From: Primulina eburnea
Lineage: Eukaryota > Streptophyta > Magnoliopsida > Lamiales > Gesneriaceae
Reading direction: 5' to 3'
Assembly (NCBI RefSeq): GCF_022965805.1
Contig: NC_133116.1
Coordinates: 4,712,001 to 4,776,000, forward strand
DNA: 64,000 nucleotides
Shown here: piece by piece, positions 51,644-63,116 of the stretch
Layout: each line of letters starts with the position of its first letter
How positions within the stretch are numbered: the stretch's first letter is position 1
Program-made: the position numbers and the translations under genes
The notes under the pieces: generated by a model
What the model saw: the letters and a program-made list of their open reading frames with translations, nothing else
What the model was told of the DNA's origin: nothing
The model's database searches: none

Positions 51644-52440
51644 TAAACGCGGTTGAAGGGTAAAAACTAGTTTTATCTTTAAAAAAACATCTCAAATTAG
51701 AACTTAAAATTCAATAGCTTTTCTCATAATAGTTCGGATAGGACTTGACTTTGGAATATGTCAATAGCAAAGAGCGTGATTTACTTTAAACAATTTCTCA
51801 AAAGCATTTCACATTTTGGGTTCAACCCGATTTGACAGTGAAAGCACACATCCAAATTACAACAGTAATTCTCGAATATTATGATGCTTACATAGATTAA
51901 CGTGACACCTGGAATCAACGGTGGTGTTACAGCTTGTGACAACTCAAGATTTGATGGTTCAATTCCAGTCATTGTTTCTGTATATCTACACCATTATTTC
52001 ACATTGTTATCAATTTTATCGACAAAAAACCATAGGAAAAACTACTAGTTTGGTCCTGTAATTTTTTATTTTTATGTTTTTGATTTTTTGTTATTTTATT
52101 GGTCAATTCACATTCTTAGTTTATTAAATAATTATTGTTTTGATTTTAGTCTTTTCACTTGACACGTCAGTTTTTTCGACTAACTAGTCATCATTTTCAT
52201 GTGCTAGATCAACGTTTCGATGAAATAAAAACTAAAATGGGAAAAGAATAAATTAATTAATAGTGTAAGATTGTAAATTAACCTACAAAATGATATGAAA
52301 TTAAATGAAAAACATGTCATTTAAAGATCCTGAAACATAATTTTCTCAAAAAAATGAAAATGTTAGAAACTAATAAATTATAAAGCAAAACATAAGAATT
52401 CGGACTAATTTGGATTAGGATCGAATATATACTTTTTTTA

Positions 52441-52621
52441 TGACGAAAACTTGTATAAGACGGTCTCACGAGTCATATTGGTGAGACGAATATCTTATTT
52501 GTGTTATTCACGAAATAATATTATTTTTTATGCAAAGAGTATTACTTTTTATTGTGAATATGGGTGGGTTGACCCGTCTCACATATTAAGATCTATAAGA
52601 CGATTTCCCATGAGACCGATT
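52441..52621 (+). mobile_element. GTGAGACGGTCTCAC MITE copy F with 9 bp TSD
   Basis: It begins TGACGAAAACTTGTATAAGA and ends CCCATGAGACCGATTCT. CTTTTTTTA flanks it at 52432-52440 and 52622-52630. Confidence 0.82.
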
Positions 52622-52799
52622 CTTTTTTTAATATATATTTGTAACTTCATGAAATTTGTGGTATCATGAGTTGGGAAGGCTTGAGGCGATGGTGACCTTT
52701 CGCGTGATTATTGAGGCTTCACGTGTCAGAAATTTAAATACATGAAAAATATTTTTTAGAATATGTTTAAATAATAAGAAATCTATGTCTAAAATGTTA

Positions 52800-52949
52800 A
52801 AGATTGTCTCACGGATCTTAATCACACCGATATTCACAATAAAAAATAATATTCATAGCATAAAAAGTAATACATTTTCATGGATGACTTAAATAAGAGA
52901 TTTATCTCACAAATACGACTCATGAGACCGTCTCACACAAGTTTTTGCC
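52800..52949 (-). mobile_element. GTGAGACGGTCTCAC MITE copy G (left end lost)
   Basis: The internal phrases and the right end ...GACCGTCTCACACAAGTTTTTGCC (51 bp block ending at 52949) are clear. The left terminus is degenerate. Confidence 0.75.
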
Positions 52950-53849
52950 AATATCAAATTACTTAGTGCAAGATTTGCCTGATTTGATTTTGATTACTTG
53001 GATCTGTACGTGCTAAAATGTATTCACGGTTAGAATTTTTATTTTTGAAAAAACAAGAATGTAAACAAAATTTAAAGTTGTCGCTACTTAATTAAATCAC
53101 ATTTTGTTAGTTTTTTTTTTTTATAAAAAAAAAAAACTACACACAAAAATATATTTTCTCGTCTACGAAGATAAATATAAATTGTTACTTGGAGCGTTTG
53201 CAACTTCAAAAAAAAAAAAGTGACTAATTATTTTTTACTTTAAAAAATCGGTTCTTTGTGTTTCATGAACGAAAATTTTTTTTTGAACACTAATATTTTG
53301 TATGATCCAAAATTACCATTCACGTCCATTTACATTTCACAATACATTATCAAACCTTATCTCCGATAAGAGTATTTTTGTTATATTTTTAAACATCTAA
53401 TATTACGATTACTCATTTTCCAAACATCCTAACTTAAAAAAATGTCAGTAATCTATAAATGGGAGTATGAATGTCAGTATGAATTCGATTCCACTTACCA
53501 TGGCTCGAATTGGGATTAGACTTTCATACATATATAATCTATGAATGGATTATTCGATTTGATTTAGCTCGTTTACAATCCCTATATAATATACGATGGG
53601 ACATATTTTTGTTCGAAGAATGAGATGATATAATATATATAATATATGAATGCTAAATGTATATATATATATGGTTGAGATAATGGCTTATAACTCTAAT
53701 TTTTTGTAAAACTTTAGTAAAATATTGATATATAATCAATTAATATCTTATTGTTCACACAAAATGATAACGTAGTCGTCTACATTTTGTAGCCATATAG
53801 TAGCCATATATATATATAGTTCTGAATGATAATGATACATATTATTTAA

Positions 53850-54015
53850 AGGGTAGGTCTAATGTGAAACGATCTCACACTTGACGGATAAGCCTATCAT
53901 ACTATACAAAGTGAAATTTAATACTTTTAATTTGAAAACAATATTTTTTCATGGGTTGGATAAGAGATCCGTCACACAAAATTGATCTATGAAACAATAT
54001 CATAAGAGTTTTGTG
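53850..54015 (-). mobile_element. Diverged GTGAGACGGTCTCAC MITE copy H
   Basis: Starts GGGTAGGTCTAATGTGAAAC and keeps the TTTTTTCATG...ATAAGAGATCCGTC order, but with many substitutions. Confidence 0.6.
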
Positions 54016-54189
54016 TGTATTTAGAACCCGTCCATCAATAATTTTGCCGACAAACAATGAAGGGAAAGTTCAAATGTCACAACAAAAGAGTATTTTACAT
54101 ATAAATGTATAAACAAATATTTTTTCCGACGAGTAGTTTGTGTAAATAAAGGTAAATTAATAAAGCTTCAATCCCATCCGTTTAATGAA

Positions 54190-54754
54190 CTATGTATTCG
54201 ATGTTGATCCTCCCACACGATTACCTGAAAACATAGGCAAACATTAAATTAATTATCACTTTTAAATATTTATTATATTTCATTTATTCAACATATTTCT
54301 CATAAAGCGATTATATATAAATGAAATATAAGAAATATTGTTACTTATTATATAATGACACATTACAAAATTTATATTTTGTCTATGTACTTGAACATAT
54401 AAAATGTAGCATCAATTTAACTCAAGTATAACATAAGTTAGATTATATACAATATACTAATCGGAAATAAATATGCATACATCATTTGTATAAATTACGA
54501 TGAAAGACAGATATTCGATCGATGCACACCCCTAGTTATGAACGAAAATTTATATTAACTATATTCAAAGAATTTTTGTGGCTACAGCAACTTACCATTT
54601 GCGTTTCTCGCAAGAAAAGCTCGGATATGTGGATCCATAGGAAGACCAATTTCTTCATACTTATTATCATAAACTGTGTACCTGAAAAAGTCCATTTCCA
54701 ATCCAAGAATTAATTATTAATGAAAATCAGCATATTATTTATTTAAAAAACGAG

Positions 54755-54802
<48 letters not shown>

Positions 54803-57125
54803 CAAACGAGAAAATATATGTGTGTGTGTGTGTGTGTGTTGTAGAGCTATATTTTTATATTCACCTTTGACCAGGAGTATCAAATACCATGAAGTTTTCT
54901 CCTTGAAAGTTAATATTGCCTTGGGATATCATTGTCCTCTACAAAAAAAAAAAATGTTTTAATTAGAAAAAGCTAAATTATATATATAATGTGATATTCG
55001 ACCAGGCTGAGTACTGCAACTCATGTCCTGTGTTCCGGTATATACCTTGTGTGGTGCAGCACCTTGAGCCGAGCTCTCTCCGACGATGTAGGTAGTAGAG
55101 CCACCACCATCCGAAACATCGTTTGCATTTGGCATGCCTTCAAATCGCAGCGCTCTACAATTAATATAGGTATAATAAGTACTAGTTTGTGTACATATAT
55201 AAAAATTTACTGATTTTTCAAGAATATAGGAGCTAGTAAACATTATACACCTTGGTGGCAAGGCTGGCAGTGGATCGCCTCGCAGGTTTCCAATTAGTGC
55301 CTGCGATAGAGAAGGACCAAATATTTAGAAAATTTAAAACATCCGAACAGATCATGCAATGGATTTAACTAGTAGATTTGAAATTCTTTCAATTCAAATT
55401 CTTCGATCGATTATAAACACGGGTATATACATACTCGTGATTAATTCGGGCACATACGTACTTACCCGGTGCGTCAGAGACGGGCGCTGCTGAAACCCGA
55501 AAGAGTATAATGGTTCAGGTAAAAGATATCCTCTCGCAAAATTCTGGTAGTTTGCAGCATTATTTGTGGCTGCATGCAGCAACATAGCGTTGGAGTACGA
55601 CGACGCTGGATAAATTGCTGCATGATCCCTGCAATTAAATTAGCTAGGCGTGAATCTGCTGTAATTAAGAATATATCAAGTGGGACATGCATTATTCACA
55701 TTCTTGGGTTACGAACAATTTTACAACACACTAAAGATACAAAAATATGACTCTAATATTGACGAAAAATATACACTTACAAGCGTTGTTGTTGTTGTTG
55801 TGGTGGTGGTGGTTGTGAACGCTGTGAAATTCCTTGCAAGTAGACTGAATACAGATCTTCAGTAGTTCTTCCCGCATATGATAATGACTCTCTCTACTCG
55901 TTTATAATCAATCACATTCACATATTAAATATATATGGAAGAAAAATGTATACAAATGGAAAACCGCAATTTTTGGTCACCTATGTTTCTTTACGATTTT
56001 GATCATGTGTATGTTGTTCAATATCACTTAAGTATATTTCAATTCTGGGTAATTGTGGTTATTTTTTAGTAAAATATTGATATGACACTGCACACATCGT
56101 CATGTCGAAGCGACGTAGATGCATTGGTGGCACAACACATCAGCATTATATCAGCAAAATGACAAAAGATACCTCTGTATGAGAAGAAGTTGATTTGTCT
56201 TGCGACTCTGCTGCACCCTCCATTGATCTATTTCCAATTAAAGGAAAGGTGTGAAAATAAAGCGACTCCACAGATTTAGAAATACATGAAATTAATTTCA
56301 AAAGATTTTTACATCCCTTTTTTTTATAAACTCGGATACTACTTTATAGTTAATATTTTCTGTTTTTTGCATGGGATTCAGTATTTATATATATATGGGA
56401 GATTTATACCACTTCAAAATAAAGGGTGATGCATGTCACTAATTATTTATTATCTAATTAATATAGACAATCAACCAAAAATTAATCAAGAAAAATTAAG
56501 TTCTTATATCCAAAACCCACATAAATAAACTGGGAAAATTATTATAAAAACCAAATAAACGTATTAATTTTGTTAACGAATGAACTATCGGATCAAGGGG
56601 ACATATGATTTATTTTCGTTAACGATCGAATCTATAACTTTTTAAACGAGAAATTATACAACTATCAATTTTTTTCGGCACATAAAATTCGTATCGATCA
56701 ATTATATATGTAATCTATAGCATTCATGTTTATTGCCGATCGAGTACATTCAGATAAATGAAAACAAATGCAAATTAAATGTCAATACCTCAACTCGTAC
56801 TCCTCCTCACTTGAGTCACTTCTCAAACCTATAAAATTATTCGAAATTGCACACGCGTAACAATAAAACGAATAAAAACGATAAATATAAAAAGCGAAAA
56901 AGAATTAAGAGCGCATGAATAGATGGTTAGAATAGCGAGTATACTTTTGCAAAAGACTTGGCAAAGAAACGAGTTTTCCAAATAGATTCGTGGTCATTTT
57001 TATAGTGAATAATATTAGCTTAATTAGGTTAAAAAGAAAATGAGATTGCATGTATAATAATTACATTTAATTTTGCCTTCAGGGTATCCCTTAGGCGTGA
57101 TCTGTCCTGTCAGATAAGCACCCAT
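54190..57125 (-). CDS. Unrecognised Q/P-rich protein, ten exons (261 aa)
   Basis: I do not recognise the family. Exons: 57125-57065, 56828-56789, 56227-56173, 55893-55781, 55628-55466, 55300-55251, 55154-55046, 54938-54865, 54681-54596, 54224-54190. Every border is GT-AG and phase closes exactly to a TAG, giving 261 residues plus stop. The predicted start MGAYLTGQITPKG has an in-frame TAA 21 nt upstream. The N-terminal part is acidic and serine-rich (SDSSEEEYEL). The middle carries a PPPPQQQQQR run and Asn/Ala/Tyr-rich text. The C-terminal half has GNLRGDPLPALPPRALRFEG, then MISQGNINFQGENFMVFD and EEIGLPMDPHIRAFLARN, which look like the conserved core. No signal peptide or membrane segment is seen. 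It could be a nuclear regulatory protein, but that is only a guess from composition. The gene model is inferred, and upstream exons cannot be excluded. Confidence 0.7.
54755..54839. repeat. (TA)n and (TG)n microsatellites in intron 8 of the unknown gene
   Basis: (TA)n at about 54755-54799 and (TG)n at about 54821-54839 lie between exon 9 (54681) and exon 8 (54865). The TG run ends about 25 bp from the exon 8 donor. Confidence 0.9.
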
Positions 57126-57342
57126 GCAAAAGCACAAAATTATTTAATGCGTTGTTAAAATTCAAAACCCAAAATTATGCAAGGAAAATATTGCCATGAA
57201 CTCCAACATTTTTACGGTTTATAATTATAATTTAATTTCAAAGGTCATAAATCCATTGAAACCACGATACATATATGTAATTACATGTTTTTCAAACATA
57301 AGTAGATATCATGTGAAACGATCACACAGATATGTATATGTG

Positions 57343-57850
57343 TGGGACAGATCGGTCTAGAGATGACAACTTTTCCCACGGATTTGTGGCCCCACGGGAA
57401 AACCCCGAAAGGATCCTCGATTTTTTCGGTTTTAGGTTCTGATTCGGGGCGGATATGTGATTACTACTCTATCCCCGAACTCGTTCTGAAAATAATATCA
57501 ATAATAATATTATTAGTATCAATAATATAATAATAATATTATTTTTAAAATATTAATAATAATATTATTAATATTGATATTAATATTATCAATAATAATA
57601 ACAGATAGTAATTAGTTTTGGTTTGAGAAATTAATCTCCGAATTCGTTATCGTCTTGTCATATTAATGTTTTTGAAACGGGATGAGGACGATGATGAAAA
57701 GTTGATCCTCGAAGTTTCGGGTTTGGGAATTCCTCGAACCCGAAAAAACAGAGATCGGGACGGACATGAGTTGTGGATGAAATTCGGGGACGGGGATGTC
57801 AAACCCGCCCCCGCCCCACCCCACCCTTCCCTAGGCCGGTCCTGTTTATC
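57343..57850. mobile_element. GC-rich-ended ~500 bp repeat with imperfect inverted ends (tentative)
   Basis: The left end GACAGATCGGTCTAGAGATG is partly inverted at the right end (CTAGGCCGGTCCTG). Both arms carry CCCCG/CGGGG-rich text, and the centre is (AATATT)n-like. This resembles a common plant repeat of this style. No target duplication was verified. The open frames inside it are not genes. Confidence 0.45.
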
Positions 57851-57950
57851 AAATGTATCATATTTCATTAATTATTTAAAATCAATTTTATTATAACTAT
57901 CAAGTTAAAAGAAACAATATGAAGAGAAAGATGAAATTTATTTAAATGAT

Positions 57951-58121
57951 GAGAATGTCTCATGAATATTTATCTGTGAGACGGATCAACCTTATCGATA
58001 ATCACAATAAAAAATAATACTCTTAACATAAAAAGTAATAATTTTTCATAGATAACCTAAATAAGAAGAGATCTGTCTCACAAAATATGATCTATGAGAT
58101 TGTATCACACGATTTTTTTCA
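57951..58121 (-). mobile_element. GTGAGACGGTCTCAC MITE copy I with 9 bp TSD
   Basis: It begins GAGAATGTCTCATGAATATT and ends CACACGATTTTTTTCA. TTAAATGAT flanks it at 57942-57950 and 58122-58130. It lies about 600 bp upstream of the VDE start codon. Confidence 0.85.
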
Positions 58122-58728
58122 TTAAATGATATATAACTCGAAAACATGTTAGGTTAGATTTGAGGGTTTTCCAACGCATTTGTAATTGTCTCACGTAACG
58201 AGGTTAAGGATCACACGACTCCTTATCCGATTTCAAACGCTTTTCGGGTGACGTGTCGCCCTGTATTCCCCATTTCTCAATTCATACTTCGATACTTTCG
58301 TATTTCTTCATTTGCTGCGTGTCACTGATAATGTTCAAAACAGCTATTCCATTCAAAGGTATGTTCTTTCGTCGATGGGCATCTCACACTTGCTCAATTA
58401 AAGCAGTCGCATTATCATTCTGTTGCCATTTTTTGCTTTAAGTTTTTCCTAGCTGCATCAGAATTCTTGCATGTGTGACGGGTTTGTTTATGCGAATGTG
58501 AAGCTTGTGTAATCATGTATATTGCTGTAAAAGATTATGCAGTGCAATTCTTGGGCCAGAAATTGGTTCTTGGACTGAAGAAGTCTATTTCAGGAAATTG
58601 TAAAAGTGGACGTTTTTGGAGGGTTATGGCCTTTAGTATAAGTTTTCTTTGGAGGCTTTTTACCATTCTTGATTGCTCAAAGAGTTTAATATAATTAAGT
58701 TTGCATTTGGCAGTCATCATAGTGAAAC

Positions 58729-61531
58729 ATGGCTTTTCCTCTGTACTCGGGAGAGCTTTCGAATGGCCGAACCATTATCTTTCGTGCTAAATTGCCACTG
58801 GCTAAAAGAATGTGTTCCAATAAATGGAACCCCCGACACTTGGAATTGTCGAAAGCTCCTCAATTTTGTGAAGGGTTGGGGTTGAAATGCTCGAATCTGT
58901 TCTCTCGAGGAATGGATAGGATTTCTTCAACCTGTCCGAGTAATGCAATAATAGCTGAGGTGACTTGTACTTTTAGCCCTTTTTACTGCTTTTACAACAT
59001 CGACTTTTACCTTTGGAACTCATCATAATGGAGATATTTGCAGGGCATAAAGAAAGTAAACTATGTAAGGGAGGTGACCCTCGTTGCATGGAAGGAATGG
59101 AGCTATATCGGGTGTGCAGCAGTCTTACTTTCATTGACATTGTTGATCATCCCTGCAGCTGATGCTGTGGATGCTCTCAAAACTTGTGCTTGCTTGTTGA
59201 AGGAATGCAGGTAAATAGACGGATACATGCTATGATGCTTGTGGAATGAGTAATTTTAGTAATTAGGAAGTGGCTTTAGGGTATCAACGCCCTGAAATCC
59301 CTTTACATGAGCAATCAGATCACTAAAAGTTGAAGTTCATTGCATTTCTCTATTTTGTGGTGGACTAATTTTTTAACATCTGGACATAGTGTTTACATGC
59401 TTGAAACCTAATGTGATTTTTCGAAGTTTTTGGCTTCTGGCTTTTGGTTTCCAGATTGGATTGTTATATTCAAAGGACTTGACTGATTGGTTCTGGATCT
59501 CCAAACACAATTAATTCTGCAAATATTGACTAATGGAAAAGGAAGATATATTTAGTAATATGAAATATAATATGAGAAATATATCAGCCAAAGATATATC
59601 CTTTTACAAGACGAATAAACTCACTCTCCTTGTCCCTAGCACAAGCTAGCAAGAACAAAACACAATAAACATGAATGAATCCCTTTCCCATTTCTCCCGC
59701 CTAATTTATCTTCTCCCCCTCCTAATCCCTTTCCTCTTCTCCAAGTTATTGTTTCTAGAATTCTCTTGATAAATGCAGAGGCCCAATTTATCTAGGCCCA
59801 TGATACTAATCCCATCTTTAATAATCCAACCCAATTTTCTTAAGTGCCTAAACTTGACTAGAATTCATTCCTTGTCACCAAATATTCTTGATATTTGAAT
59901 TAAATTTTGCATTGTAAGGGGCCATGAATGATTACTTCATCTTACGTTATCAAATTGCATGATGTTTGCACAGGTTAGAGCTTGCCAAATGCATAGCAAA
60001 CCCATCATGTGCCGCTAACGTTGCTTGTCTTCAAACATGCAATAATAGACCTGATGAAACTGAATGCCAGGTAACACCGTCGTCGTCCTCTACCTTCATT
60101 GTGATTGTGTATCTGCCAGGTCGTCCTCGACCTTCATTGTGATTGTGTATCTGCCAGGTCCTTTTCTGATCAGAAGTAAATCATGTTTACACAGATCAAG
60201 TGTGGAGATTTGTTTGAAAATAGTGTCGTAGATGAATTCAATGATTGTGCGGTCTCACGAAAGAAATGCGTGCCTCGTAAATCTGATGTGGGTGAATTTC
60301 CGGCTCCTGACCCTGCCGTTCTTGTGCAAAACTTCAAAATCGATGACTTCAATGGAAAGTGGTATATAACTAGTGGTTTAAATCCTACATTTGACACCTT
60401 TGATTGCCAATTGCACGAGTTCCATACCGAGTCCAACAAACTTGTGGGGAACTTGTCGTGGCGGATAAAGACTCCAGATACTGGTTTCTTCACTCGATCA
60501 GCAGTCCAGAAATTTGTGCAAGACCCGAAATATCCTGGGATATTGTACAATCATGACAACGAGTTTCTTCACTACCAAGATGATTGGTAACTCTACTTTT
60601 TTAACATGATTCCATTATATTGCATCTGGCTGTGATGTATTAGCTGTGTTTGGTTGGATTTTGAGTGGAGATTGATTGCCAGACAAACTTTGAAAATTAG
60701 GTTTGTTTTTCTCAAAAAGTTTTACAAGCTATAGATTTTACGTTTCAAATCAATTATTCAACTTATAATAACATAATCACTTTGTCTCTCTCTTTTTTTC
60801 CCAACAATTGATAAGATTGTGTTTTGATTTAGATATTTGGATTTGTGGGAGAATTGAAATCCAAATGACTACGTTGGAAAGTGTGTTTGATATTGAAGAA
60901 AAAATATGCTTGAAACAAATAAAAAAGACTGAATAAAAGGCACCATAAGTTTTCATTCTTGAATACTGTACTTGCAAATGTTGCCTGGATTGTAACTGAA
61001 TGATTAGCATCCGAAATGAACCTGAGCAGGTATATTCTCTCATCCAAGGTGCTTAATGAACCAGATGACTACATATTTGTGTACTATCGAGGAAGAAATG
61101 ATGCCTGGGATGGATACGGAGGCGCTGTGCTATACACACGAAGTCCTGTTCTGCCTGAAAGCATTGTACCTCAAGTGGAAAAGGCGGCTCAAAGTGTCGG
61201 CCGTGATTTCAGCAAGTTCATCAAGACGGATAACACCTGTGGGCCGGAACCTCCCCTTGTCGAAAGAATAGAGAAGACGGTGGAGGAAGGCGAGGAGATA
61301 ATCGTTAAAGAAGTTGAAGAGATTGAATCTGAGGTGGAGAAAGTGGCTAAAACTGAAATAAGCTTGTTCCAGAGACTGGCAGATGGATTTAAAGAGCTTT
61401 GGAAAGATAAAGACTATTTTTTGAGGGAGCTGAGCAAAGAAGAGATGGAGGTTTTGCGCGAGCTTAAAATGGAAGCTGCTGAGGTTGAGAAACTCTTTGG
61501 GAGAGCTTTACCAATAAGAAAATTAAGGTGA
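58729..61531 (+). CDS. VDE1: Violaxanthin de-epoxidase, chloroplast (five exons)
   Basis: Thylakoid-lumen lipocalin enzyme that, at low lumen pH with ascorbate, converts violaxanthin through antheraxanthin to zeaxanthin for heat dissipation of excess light. Exons: 58729-58959, 59044-59210, 59974-60070, 60195-60586, 61030-61531, giving 462 residues plus stop, a normal length. Residues 1 to about 98 act as plastid transit peptide. A hydrophobic stretch (about 101-114) ending ADA is the lumen-transfer signal, and mature protein would start at [14 protein letters not shown] (residue 119). A Cys-rich N-domain ([19 protein letters not shown]) forms disulfides. The lipocalin core includes [16 protein letters not shown] and WDGYGG. 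The Glu-rich C-domain ([20 protein letters not shown]) is typical. The ending ALPIRKLR matches the family. No lesion is seen. Confidence 0.97.
60083..60158. repeat. 38 bp tandem repeat in VDE intron 3
   Basis: Units 60083-60120 and 60121-60158 differ at one base. Each contains TTCATTGTGATTGTGTATC followed by TGCCAG, which resembles a splice acceptor, 37-75 bp upstream of the chosen exon 4 acceptor at 60194. Confidence 0.9.
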
Positions 61532-63116
61532 GTTATAGTAGTTTGTGTCGTACAAACAAAGTTTAATGAGAGCACAAAAACGCTGGAAATCCACGTTTGA
61601 TCTTCTTGTTTCAATAACATTTTCTGTGTAAATTCCTGGCAATATATAGTCATAGCATTTCCCATTTTTGGTATATTGGATCCTTTCTTTTTTTATTGGT
61701 AGGATCATTTTCATTTTTTGGCTATCTGATTCCATGTATCATGAGACAATAAACAATTTTCGTAAAACGTAAATAAACATAATGTGGGACTAGATGTTAG
61801 AGTTTAGTTTTTCAGGCTCTCATCTAGTTGGCTTGGTGCGAGCATGATGAAATATTAATGGAGTAGACAGAGTCAGAACAGGGATCTAAGAACTAAGAGG
61901 TGTCAAATTCGGGAGGAACCATAAATGTGGAGATGCCCATAACAGTATACAAGATAGGGGTATTGGTCAAGGGGAGGAAAGTGATAAAGGGTTGTGCAGC
62001 AGTGACTGAACCTGGTGGTGACAGTTTTGTGGAAGGTTCTAACGGTCTCGCTGTTTTGTCCCAAAATGAACGAGGCAGTTTACCTCTTGAGAGAGACCCC
62101 ACAGGCAAGGCCCTTCTACACCCAACAGTCAACACAAGATCCATATGTGGCGGAACAACAGGGTATTCTGCCTAACATTTAGTGCATTTTCCTTTTTTAA
62201 GAAAACCATCCTAAAACTAGTATCCAAAGTACCCGCCTCATATGTCCTTTGCAACTACCCTTGCTTTATTGCCTAGCTGCAAGTAGATCTCACCTTCTCT
62301 CAGTCTCCTGCTTCTCGTCATCAATAGCACATAATTTTGTAAAGCATAGCCCATATTAATAGAGTCAATAAAAGCATTAAACTCATTACAAACCCGAAAA
62401 ACCATTCATTACGAACACTGTGAAGTATGCTTGAACTCGTATGTGTTTCTTATGTTATGAATCGAAAGCTTGAGATCTTTGAATATAAAAAAATTAATTT
62501 TCGCTGCGCTTAGTTCTGAAATTCCAAAGAATGCTGACAGCACTAACCATTCTAGCATCTTTACCCCTTGCTTGTTTAGGCCTATTTCTTGTGTTCTTTT
62601 GCAGGTATGAAATTCCTTGCTGTGATTCGCCTATTTCAGCCTATACATATGCTTGAATATTAGATTCCCCCCCCCCCCCCCCCCCCCCCCCCCGGTTAGG
62701 TGTTCTACACAATCTTGAAATGGCTGCTGACACTTCGAAGGACCACAAGAAGCAAAATAAAGTTCACAAATTGATTAATCTACCAAAAAAAAAGGTCCTT
62801 CGTTTGGGAAGCAGTATCCAAATCAGAGTAACAGAGCCAGTGCCAGAATATGAATGAATGGTGGACCAATTTATGGCTACACCAGTGGGGATGACTGAAT
62901 ATATATGCTGATAATAACTCTCAATCTAGTTGCAACAACAGTACTCAGAAAGAAATCAACACGGAAGGCTTTAAGATATAGTGGATGATCGAGTAAAAGT
63001 TTCTTTAAAAGAAGTTGAAGGTTTACATCTCTAATCTGGGTGTTATGAGGCACAAAATCGAACCTATTCATCCTTGCTTAATCCAATTTATAAGAAGTTG
63101 AAGATTTACATCTAAT
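61532..63116. other. Intergenic region between convergent VDE and PUB9-like genes
   Basis: No gene is supported. It should contain the two 3' UTRs. A 91-codon frame at 61900-62175 and a ~44-codon frame from 62720 have no recognisable similarity. A poly-C run lies at 62667-62693. Confidence 0.5.
62667..62693. repeat. Poly-C tract (27 C)
   Basis: Uninterrupted C run in intergenic DNA, prone to assembly length error. Confidence 0.9.

Larger units (their letters stand above)
51649..54189. other. Intergenic region with MITEs
   Basis: No gene is supported. The region holds MITE copies at 52441-52621 and about 52800-52949, and a diverged one at about 53850-54015. The remainder is AT-rich. Confidence 0.6.
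57126..58728. other. Shared upstream region of the unknown gene and VDE
   Basis: The two genes are divergent, so this 1.6 kb must hold both promoters. It contains the GC-rich-ended repeat, MITE copy I and a partial MITE at about 57305-57355. A possible 5'-UTR intron of VDE runs from a donor GTATGT at 58359 to an acceptor ending GGCAG at 58713. That intron is inferred from splice signals alone. Confidence 0.5.

Noticed and set aside
57666..57896. 76-codon plus-strand frame with Asp/Arg-rich text
   Set aside because: It lies within the GC-rich-armed repeat, with a mirrored minus-strand frame.
61900..62175. 91-codon frame between VDE and the PUB9-like gene
   Set aside because: No recognised domain, no splice context and a full antisense frame. 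More likely noncoding or 3' UTR.
62720..62860. Lys-rich ~44-codon frame starting MAADTSKDHKK
   Set aside because: Very short, next to a poly-C run, without neighbouring exons or similarity I can name.
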